A stretch of DNA of 64,000 nucleotides from Collinsella sp. (GTDB lineage Bacteria; Actinomycetota; Coriobacteriia; Coriobacteriales; Coriobacteriaceae): assembly GCA_019425045.1 (NCBI GenBank), contig JAHYYI010000002.1, positions 1 through 64,000 of the forward strand. Reading direction: 5' to 3'. The position numbers and the translations under genes were made by a program. The stretch's first letter is position 1. Each line of letters opens with the position of its first letter. This document shows positions 17,887-24,347 of the stretch, piece by piece. The notes under the pieces were generated by a model. The model had not been told where the DNA came from. It searched no databases and was given only the letters and a program-made list of their open reading frames with translations.

Positions 17887-18825
17887 CTAGTCGCGCAGCT
17901 CGCGGCCGGTGATCTCGAGGAACACGTCGTTGAGGGTCGGCGGCTCGCTCCACACGCGGCCGAGTGCCACGTCGGCGGCGCGCAGCGTGTCGAGGATGTC
18001 GACCAGATTGTGCGGACTCGCTTCGCAGGTGCAGACGAGCTCACCGCCGGACAGCTCGACCGAAAGCACGTGCTCGAGGGCGCGCAGGCGCTCGACCGTA
18101 GCGGTCTCGACGGCGCCGACCTCGACGGTCACGCGCTCGCCCATCTGGATCATGCGCTTGAGCTCGTCGTTGGTGCCCTGCGCCAGCACGCGCCCGCCGT
18201 CCATGATCATGATGCGGCTGCAAATCTGCTCGACTTCCTCCATGTAATGGCTGGTATACACCACCGTGGCGCCTTCGTCGCACAGGCGGCAGATGCCCTC
18301 CAGGATGGCGTTGCGGCTCTGCGGGTCGACCGCCACCGTGGGCTCGTCAAAAAAGATGAGCTCGGGCTTGTGCGCGATGCCGCAGGCAATGTTGAGGCGG
18401 CGTGCCAGGCCGCCCGAGAGCTTGCCGGGGCGGAACTTGGTAAAGTCGCCCAGGCCGACAAAGTCGATCGCCTCGTCCACCAGCGCGCGGCGGCGCTTGC
18501 GGTCGTTGACGTAGAGACTGCAGAAATAGTCGATGTTCTCGCGCACGGTGAGCTCGTCGAACACCGCCACCTGCTGCGGCACCACACCGATGCGGCGCTT
18601 GAGGTCGTAGCGGGCGGGCGTCATGCGCTCGCCGAACAGCTCGATGGTGCCCTTGTCGTAGGCGAGCAGCTGCAGGATGCAGTTGATGGACGTGGTCTTG
18701 CCCGAGCCGTTGGGGCCCAGCAGGCCAAAGATCTCACCGGGGGCGATACTCAGGTTAAAGTGGTCGAGCGCAATAAGGTCGTCGTAGCGCTTAACGAGGT
18801 TTTCGACGTGGACGATGTCTGTCAT
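17887..18825 (-). CDS. ABC transporter ATP-binding protein (multidrug/ABC-2 exporter type)
   Basis: About 312 residues from ATG 18825 (MTDIVHVENLVKRY), which follows AGAAGGG. Walker A GPNGSGKTTS, signature LSGGLARRLNIACG, Walker B ELIFFDEPTVAVD (Val-Ala-Val-Asp instead of the usual Gly-Leu-Asp) and H-loop YTSHYMEEVE. A DUF4162-like C-terminal domain (about 230-312) is typical of drug and antibiotic exporters. Operon: ATPase then two permeases. It is divergent from the histidine kinase gene 197 bp away, making it a likely target of that two-component system. Confidence 0.92.
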   Translation of the reverse strand: MTDIVHVENLVKRYDDLIALDHFNLSIAPGEIFGLLGPNGSGKTTSINCILQLLAYDKGTIELFGERMTPARYDLKRRIGVVPQQVAVFDELTVRENIDYFCSLYVNDRKRRRALVDEAIDFVGLGDFTKFRPGKLSGGLARRLNIACGIAHKPELIFFDEPTVAVDPQSRNAILEGICRLCDEGATVVYTSHYMEEVEQICSRIMIMDGGRVLAQGTNDELKRMIQMGERVTVEVGAVETATVERLRALEHVLSVELSGGELVCTCEASPHNLVDILDTLRAADVALGRVWSEPPTLNDVFLEITGRELRD

Positions 18826-18911
18826 GAGGCGGCCCTTCTGTTGCTTGTGGCCCGGTACGATTGCATCATCGCAGGAGCGGGCGGTGCGCACCAGTGAGCT
18901 TTGTCACGAGT

Positions 18912-18950
18912 GCGGGGCGGTCGCGTAGCCTGCTGACGCGACCGCCCCGC
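18912..18950. promoter_or_regulatory. 14-bp GC-rich inverted repeat between divergent genes
   Basis: GCGGGGCGGTCGCG at 18912-18925 and its perfect complement at 18937-18950, with an 11-nt loop. It lies about 90-125 bp upstream of the exporter ATPase start and about 70 bp upstream of the kinase start. There is no T-run, so an operator or leader attenuator is more likely than a terminator. Confidence 0.45.
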
Positions 18951-19009
18951 CGCGTGGGAGGAATGTCACAGTTGCTTTGAGTGGCGCCTCCCCCGTGCGC
19001 GGCATCGCG

Positions 19010-19015
19010 TACAAT
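19010..19015 (+). promoter_or_regulatory. -10 box predicting a leaderless kinase mRNA
   Basis: TACAAT ends 6 nt before ATG 19022, so transcription is expected to start on or next to the A of the start codon. There is no Shine-Dalgarno sequence before this ATG. Leaderless mRNAs are common in Actinobacteria. The -35 region is not recognisable. Confidence 0.5.
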
Positions 19016-19021
19016 ACCCGT

Positions 19022-20167
19022 ATGAACAGGCTATTCGACAAATCGATCGTGCTGGCGTGCTGCATCGCAGCCGCCACGGGCCTTGCTGTGGATGCTCGCC
19101 TGGTCGCGGCGTTTTGCCTTGGCGTTGTCATCGCCGCACTGGCCGAGGTCGCGCAGGGAGAACGCGCCCGTCGCGCCAGCGAGGCCGGCAGCTACGCCTA
19201 CGTCATCGCGGCTGTCTTCGTGCCGCCGTTTGTGCCGTTCGCACCTCTCGCCCTCTATGACATCGCGCGACGCGTGCGCCGTGAACACGTTTGGGTCGCG
19301 CTGGGCATTGGCGTCGCCTTTGCCTTTGCGCTCGTCGCGGACCTTCGCACCGACGCGCTCACCGCCCGAACGCTCCTGCTGACCGCCATCCTTTCGGTTG
19401 CCGCCGCCTTGCTATCGCTACGTACCGCCCAGTTGGAGCGCGAGCAGCAGCGCATGCGCCGCACCCGCGACGAGCTGCAAGAACGTGCTCTGGCGCTCGA
19501 AGCGCGCAACCGCGATCTTGCCGACCGCCAGGACTACGAAGTCGAGCTTGCGACACTCGCCGAGCGCGCCCGCATCGCGCGCGAGATCCATGATAACGTC
19601 GGGCACCAGCTCACGCGCGCTTCGCTTCAAACCGAAGCCCTGCGCGTGGTCCATGCCAACGAGCCCGGCGTTGCCGCCGATTTCGCCGACGTCAAATACA
19701 CCGTTGACGAGGCGCTCCAGCTCGTGCGCGCCAGCGTCCACGCGCTCAACGACAACGCCGTCGACCTTTCCGTGCAGCTCGAACGCATTGTTGAAGGCGC
19801 GCGCTCGGACGGCGGCCCGCAGATTGAGCTTGAAGTTATGACCGAACATGCGCCCGCAAACGTCGCGAACTGCTTTGCGGCGGTCCTGCGCGAGGCGCTC
19901 TCCAACACCATGCGCCACGCTTGCGCCCATGCTGTCACTGTACGTTGCATGGAGCATCCGTCGTTTTACCAGCTCATCGTTACCGACGATGGCGCGGGCG
20001 GGGTTCAAGCAAGCGGCCACGGCGCCGCGGAGGGCATGGGGCTCGCCTCTATGCACGAGCGCATCGAGGCGCTTGGCGGCACCTTCACCGCCGGCCCGCG
20101 TGCCGGCGCCGGCGGCTGGCGCGTGTTTGCCGCCGTTCCCAAACAGCAAGGAGATGAGGACCGATGA
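19022..20167 (+). CDS. Sensor histidine kinase, HisKA_3/NarL-partner type
   Basis: About 381 residues. Residues 1-135 form about five membrane helices with almost no extracellular loop, suggesting intramembrane sensing. A coiled coil (about 135-175) leads to the HisKA_3 dimerisation domain with phospho-acceptor His in REIHDNVGHQ near 192. A HATPase domain follows, with REALSNTMRHA (N-box) and DDGAGG/GMGLASMHERI (G-boxes). I chose ATG 19022; a TTG at 18977 is possible but has no ribosome site. It overlaps the response regulator by 4 bp (ATGA) and is divergent from the ABC exporter. Confidence 0.9.
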   Translation: MNRLFDKSIVLACCIAAATGLAVDARLVAAFCLGVVIAALAEVAQGERARRASEAGSYAYVIAAVFVPPFVPFAPLALYDIARRVRREHVWVALGIGVAFAFALVADLRTDALTARTLLLTAILSVAAALLSLRTAQLEREQQRMRRTRDELQERALALEARNRDLADRQDYEVELATLAERARIAREIHDNVGHQLTRASLQTEALRVVHANEPGVAADFADVKYTVDEALQLVRASVHALNDNAVDLSVQLERIVEGARSDGGPQIELEVMTEHAPANVANCFAAVLREALSNTMRHACAHAVTVRCMEHPSFYQLIVTDDGAGGVQASGHGAAEGMGLASMHERIEALGGTFTAGPRAGAGGWRVFAAVPKQQGDEDR

Positions 20168-20793
20168 GGCTCATCGTTGTCGACGACGACCGCCTAGTGG
20201 TCGATTCGCTCAAGATTATCCTGGGCGCCCAGCCGCAGATCGAGGTGGTGGGCACCGGTGCCAACGGCAACGACGCAGTGGCGCTCTACGCTGAGCACTC
20301 GCCCGACATCGCGCTGCTCGACATTCAGATGCCGGGACGCGACGGCCTATCGGCGGCGCGCGAGATCCTCGAGCGCGACCCTGCGGCGCGCGTGGTGTTT
20401 CTGACAACGTTTTCGGATGACGAGTACATTGTGTCGGCACTCAAACTGGGCGCCCGCGGTTACCTGATCAAGACCGATGTCGCCGCCATTCCGCCAGCGT
20501 TGGCGCAGGTCATGGATGGCAAACGCGTGCTCGAGGGCAAGGCGATCGAAGATGTTGACTTTGACGGGATGGGCGACAAGACGGGCACGCTCCGCAAGCC
20601 CGCCGCCTTTGCCAGCCTGACCGACCGCGAGTTCGAAGTCGCAGAGCTCATCGCCCGCGGCCTCGATAACAAGGAAATCGCCGCCACCGCCTATATGGGC
20701 GAAGGCACGGTGCGCAACCACATCAGCTCGATCCTGGCCAAAATGGGCCTGCGCAACCGCACGCAGATCGCCATCGCCTACCTGCGAGGGTAG
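20164..20793 (+). CDS. Response regulator, NarL/LuxR family
   Basis: A 209-residue protein. The receiver domain (about 1-118) has acidic pocket DDD at 7-9, phospho-acceptor Asp in ALLDIQMPG near 53, a Thr in FLTTFSD and a Lys in LIKTD near 103. The LuxR HTH (about 145-205) reads LTDREFEVAELIARGLDNKE then GTVRNHISSILAKMG. Co-translated with the kinase. Likely targets are its own operon and the divergent ABC exporter. Confidence 0.93.
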   Translation: MRLIVVDDDRLVVDSLKIILGAQPQIEVVGTGANGNDAVALYAEHSPDIALLDIQMPGRDGLSAAREILERDPAARVVFLTTFSDDEYIVSALKLGARGYLIKTDVAAIPPALAQVMDGKRVLEGKAIEDVDFDGMGDKTGTLRKPAAFASLTDREFEVAELIARGLDNKEIAATAYMGEGTVRNHISSILAKMGLRNRTQIAIAYLRG

Positions 20794-20849
20794 TTGCCCA
20801 ACGACTGACCGCCCCGGCATAGCAAAATGGCTGCCACCGATTTAATACC

Positions 20850-21508
20850 ATTTCAAAACCATGCCGGTTTACTACGATGAATCGCCCACCTTCGACCACG
20901 GCAAATTACGCGCTTGCAAAACCGCAGGTAGAACGCCTGCAATATTTAGAAAAATGCAGTCATGGTCGGGAATGTCGAATTCATCGTAGTAAACCGACAT
21001 AGTTTTGTTCGGGCGGCCCTGCGCGAGTGCCTCCGCAAGCCTTGCGAGACCAAAATGATCTGCTTTCTTCCGCCCGCGGAGATCGGCTGACGGCGCCCGC
21101 CACGAAATGGGCCCATCTACTACGTTTGATCCGATACCCCTGACCATAGCCGCGTTTCATGAAAAATCGCAGGCGTTCTACCTGCGGTTTTCATTTCACA
21201 TTACTTGCCGTGGTCGAGGGCTGCCGCCTAAACATAGTAGATGGGCCCATTTCGTGGCAGACGGGTCACGCGGCAGCCCTCGCAAGGCAAAAATGATCCG
21301 TTTCCCTCTGTCCACGGGAGATCAAAGGCTGTTACTGATATGGTGCCATTTCAAAACTATGCCGGTTTACGGGGCTAAAGTCGGAGCCCTCATCCATACC
21401 CCCTATTTTTGAAAAACAGCAAGCAGTCTACCTGCGGTTTTATTATCTTGGTTTTCGATATGGTCGGAGGTTCGCTATCCAGTCCCGTAATCCGGCATAG
21501 TTTTGTTC
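20850..21508. repeat. Alternating array of long palindromes (Y) and a conserved spacer module (X)
   Basis: This 800-bp gap has no gene but carries three long palindromes: Y-A 20850-21008, Y-B 21099-21258, Y-C 21345-21508. Y-A and Y-C have ends like CAAAACTATGCCGGTTTAC; Y-B has GCCACGAAATGGGCCCATCT ends. The centres share a small hairpin around CCGCAGGTAGA (or its complement TCTACCTGCGG). Between them, at about 21012-21092 and 21270-21335, lie two minus-strand copies of a second module with GATCTCC, then GGACAGAGGGAAACGGATCA in the better copy, then CTTGCGAGG. The same X-Y-X arrangement recurs at 63676-63980. It does not encode protein and has no cas genes nearby. Confidence 0.75.
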
Positions 21509-21536
21509 GCAGCGGCACAACCGCGCGCTCACGCGC

Positions 21537-21570
21537 GGGGCCGGCGGGGCATTTTTGCCCCGCCGGCCCC
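21537..21570. terminator. Strong hairpin downstream of the ech operon
   Basis: GGGGCCGGCGGGGC and its complement form a 14-bp perfect stem around ATTTTT, about 22 bp beyond the echF-like stop. No T-run follows on the minus strand, so factor-dependent termination or mRNA 3'-end protection is also possible. Confidence 0.5.
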
Positions 21571-21591
21571 TATTCCAGTTCTACCCCTGCG

Positions 21592-21933
21592 CTACTCCGG
21601 CTTGGTTTCTACTGTGGGAGTCTTGTCCGCTGCGACTGGGGTGCGGGCGGTGTCCATAGTCAGGCAGTGCTTGGGGCAGCTCTCGATGCACTCACCGCAC
21701 ACCACGCAGGCATACGGGTCGATCGACCACGTTCCACCCTTGCGATCGACTGCGAGCGCGCCCGCCGGACAGCGACGCGCACACATGCCGCAGCAGATGC
21801 ACGCGTCCATGTCGTTGACGATATGCCCGCGCAAGCGCTCGGGTGCCGCGAGCTTCTCCTGCGGATAGCACACCGTTACCGGCTGCTTGACCATAGAGCC
21901 CAAGGCCGTCTTGGCAAATGTCAGCAAACTCAT
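21592..21933 (-). CDS. echF: Ech hydrogenase subunit F-like (two 4Fe-4S ferredoxin domain)
   Basis: A 113-residue NuoI/EchF-type protein. CICCGMCARRCPAGAL near 45 and CVVCGECIESCPKHCL near 76 give eight Cys for two 4Fe-4S clusters. It would relay electrons from ferredoxin to the small subunit. Last gene of the cluster, 7 bp after the large subunit. The C-terminal 20 residues are Thr/Pro-rich and variable. Confidence 0.88.
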   Translation of the reverse strand: MSLLTFAKTALGSMVKQPVTVCYPQEKLAAPERLRGHIVNDMDACICCGMCARRCPAGALAVDRKGGTWSIDPYACVVCGECIESCPKHCLTMDTARTPVAADKTPTVETKPE

Positions 21934-21940
21934 GCCGCGC

Positions 21941-23029
21941 CTACCTTTCCGTGCAGCTAATGCAGGGGTCGATGGTCAGGATAATCATGGGCACGTTGGC
22001 AAGGAGCGCGCCCTGCAGCGCATGTGTCAGACCCGCCAGGTTCTGCGACGTCGGCGTGCGCACGCGGAAGCGGTCCAGGTTCTTGGTGCCGTTACCGCGC
22101 ACATAGTAATACGCCTCGCCGCGCGGCTGCTCAATCACAACCTCGCCGCGTGCGCCGTCGGCCGGCGTAAGCTTGGTGCGCCCGCCGATCCCGTCGTGCG
22201 GAATCTTGCCCACAAGCTCCTTAATGATGTCCATGGCCTGCGTGACCTCGGCACAGCGCACCTGGCAGCGGGCATAGCAATCGCCATCGGTGGCGACAAC
22301 CGGCTCAAACGCAGCCAGGTCCGCATAGGCACCGTCGCTAAACATGCGCACGTCGTAGTCCACGCCCGAGGCGCGCCCAAACGGGCCGACCATCGACAGA
22401 TCCAGCGCGTCCTTCTTGCTGATCACGCCCACGCCATGCAGGCGCTCGCCACAGCTGACGTCGTCCAAAAACGTATGCACCAGGGCCTCGTAGTCGGGAC
22501 GCATGGCATCGAGCGTCTGGACAATGCCAGCCAGCTCGGAGTCCTCAATGTCGTGCTTTAGGCCGCCGATCTCGTTAATCGAAAGGATCACGCGGCCACC
22601 GCACGTGCTCTCGAAGATCTTGAGAATCTGCTCGCGCAGGGTCCACGACCGATAGAACAGCGCCTCAAAGCCAAAGGCATCGGCGAGCAGGCCCAGCCAC
22701 AGCAGGTGCGAGTGAATGCGCGAAAGCTCGTGCAAAATGGTGCGGATATACTGCACGCGCCCGGGCACCTCGATGCCGAGCATGCGCTCGCAGGCGCTGG
22801 CATAGCCGTAACTGTGGCCCACGGCGCAGATGCCGCAGATGCGCTCGGCGATGTAGCCAAACTGATGCATGTCGCGCTTTTCGGTGAGCTTCTCGAGTCC
22901 GCGGTGCACAAAGCCGATCTGCGGAATTGCCTCGAGAACGCGGTCGTCCTCGATCACCAGGTCCAGATGAAGCGGCTCGGGCAGCACCGGGTGCTGCGGG
23001 CCAAACGGAATAACGGAGCGATGTGCCAT
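21941..23029 (-). CDS. echE: Group 4 [NiFe]-hydrogenase large subunit (EchE-like)
   Basis: A 362-residue NuoD-related catalytic subunit. Both Ni-Fe ligand pairs are present: RICGICAVGHS near 63 and DPCISC at the extreme C-terminus, so it is a hydrogenase and not a Complex I subunit. The protein ends three residues after the last Cys (CTER), leaving no cleavable C-terminal peptide. It catalyses reversible H2 formation from ferredoxin electrons. Sits between the NuoC-like and ferredoxin-like genes with gaps of 5 and 7 bp. Confidence 0.93.
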   Translation of the reverse strand: MAHRSVIPFGPQHPVLPEPLHLDLVIEDDRVLEAIPQIGFVHRGLEKLTEKRDMHQFGYIAERICGICAVGHSYGYASACERMLGIEVPGRVQYIRTILHELSRIHSHLLWLGLLADAFGFEALFYRSWTLREQILKIFESTCGGRVILSINEIGGLKHDIEDSELAGIVQTLDAMRPDYEALVHTFLDDVSCGERLHGVGVISKKDALDLSMVGPFGRASGVDYDVRMFSDGAYADLAAFEPVVATDGDCYARCQVRCAEVTQAMDIIKELVGKIPHDGIGGRTKLTPADGARGEVVIEQPRGEAYYYVRGNGTKNLDRFRVRTPTSQNLAGLTHALQGALLANVPMIILTIDPCISCTER

Positions 23030-23034
23030 GGACC

Positions 23035-23754
23035 TTACGCCTCCTTTTTCTGCTTGTCGCGGACGACCTTGGCGGCAAGCGCCGCGCGGACCTTGGCCGC
23101 TTTCTCGGGATCCATGGCGGCGAGCTTTGCCTCCATCTCGGCGGCTTTAAGTGCGGCCTTGGCCGCGGCCTCGTCATGCTGAGCATCGGAGCCGGCAGCC
23201 GCAGCGGGCCGAGCGACGGCGGCGCCCGCGGCATCACCAGCGCCCGCGGCGCCCTCCCCTGCAGCAGCCGCAGCAGCGGCGGCCTTCTCGGCCGCGGCCT
23301 TGCGCGCCTTGGCCTCGGCAGCGGCACGGACCTTCATGGCTTTCTCTCGCGCAGCCTTCACCTCGGGCGTGATAACGCTCATGGGCTCGGCAGTCGAGAC
23401 CTGGTAGAAAAAGCCCCTAAAGTCGATCTGCATATCGGTGATGGCAAGACCGAATAGGTCGTGCGCTTCGTTTTCAAACGGGAATACCGCCGGACAGTAC
23501 GAGCTGATGGACGGAATCTCCTGGTGCCGATCAATTCCCTCAACCACCAGGTTCTCGATCGCATAGCTACCGTCCTGCGCAATATGCTCCTGAGCAGCAT
23601 GAACGTTGATAAACGTATAGACCAAGCGATACGTGCCGTCGTCGACGTTGCGCTCGGCGTGCATTTGCACAAAGCGGGCACCGGCGCCCTTGAGCGCCTG
23701 GACATGCGACAGGAGCTCGTCGATCCCAACGGTGGTATAGATTGCCTCTTGCAT
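23035..23754 (-). CDS. echD: Ech hydrogenase subunit D-like (NuoC family) with long Ala/Lys-rich tail
   Basis: A 239-residue protein. Residues 1-130 are a NuoC/EchD domain with FPFENEAHDLFGL, the conserved NuoC signature. Residues about 135-239 are an Ala/Lys/Glu-rich low-complexity tail ending KVVRDKQKKEA that relatives of usual length do not need; it may be a charged helix. Its ATG overlaps the stop of echC by one base (TAATG). Confidence 0.87.
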   Translation of the reverse strand: MQEAIYTTVGIDELLSHVQALKGAGARFVQMHAERNVDDGTYRLVYTFINVHAAQEHIAQDGSYAIENLVVEGIDRHQEIPSISSYCPAVFPFENEAHDLFGLAITDMQIDFRGFFYQVSTAEPMSVITPEVKAAREKAMKVRAAAEAKARKAAAEKAAAAAAAAGEGAAGAGDAAGAAVARPAAAAGSDAQHDEAAAKAALKAAEMEAKLAAMDPEKAAKVRAALAAKVVRDKQKKEA

Positions 23755-24335
23755 TACTCGGCCTCCTTTGCAGCGGCGGGCGCACCGTCAGCCGCGTCTG
23801 CGTCGACACCGGCCCCGGCACCCGCAGCAGCCACAAACCCGTCCTCGCCCAACTCAACGCCACCGTCCCAAGTAGCGGCACCGCCCACGGTAAGCGGATC
23901 GCCGCCGGCGCGCATCACGGCCTCCTTCTGGTCCAAGATGCCGCACGCCTCCACGATGGCATCGATCACGGTCTCGGGGCGAATGGCGCATCCGGGCGCG
24001 TACACGTCCACGGGAATCGCGCGGTCCACGCCGCCGATCACGTTGTAGGCATCGCGGAACACGCCGCCCGAGCACGCGCAGATGCCGCAGGCCACCACGC
24101 ACTTGGGCTCGAGCATCTGGTTGTAGATCTGGCGCACGACGGGCAGGTTCTGGGCATTGACCGAGCCCGTCACCAAAAAGATGTCCGCATGCTTGGGGTT
24201 GCCGGTATTGACCACGCCAAAGCGCTCCGCATCGAACAGCGGCGTGAGCGAGGCCAGCACCTCGATATCGCATCCGTTGCAGCTCGAACCGTCGTAATGA
24301 ATAACCCACGGCGAGCGCGACATTTTATGATCCAT
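23754..24335 (-). CDS. echC: Ech hydrogenase small subunit (EchC/NuoB family)
   Basis: A 193-residue protein with the four-Cys set for the proximal 4Fe-4S cluster: SSCNGCDIE near 19-22, CGICACSGG near 83-87 and APGCAIRPE near 118. It passes electrons from the EchF-type clusters to the Ni-Fe site. The last 35 residues are an Ala/Gly/Asp-rich extension. AGGAGG lies about 9 nt before ATG 24335. It overlaps the next gene by one base. Confidence 0.92.
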   Translation of the reverse strand: MDHKMSRSPWVIHYDGSSCNGCDIEVLASLTPLFDAERFGVVNTGNPKHADIFLVTGSVNAQNLPVVRQIYNQMLEPKCVVACGICACSGGVFRDAYNVIGGVDRAIPVDVYAPGCAIRPETVIDAIVEACGILDQKEAVMRAGGDPLTVGGAATWDGGVELGEDGFVAAAGAGAGVDADAADGAPAAAKEAE

Positions 24336-24347
24336 GGATGCCGCCTC

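Noticed and set aside
20850..21508. CRISPR array or protein-coding gene in the 800-bp gap
   Set aside because: Modules are long palindromes rather than short repeats with unique spacers, and frames such as 20872-21147 lie inside them.
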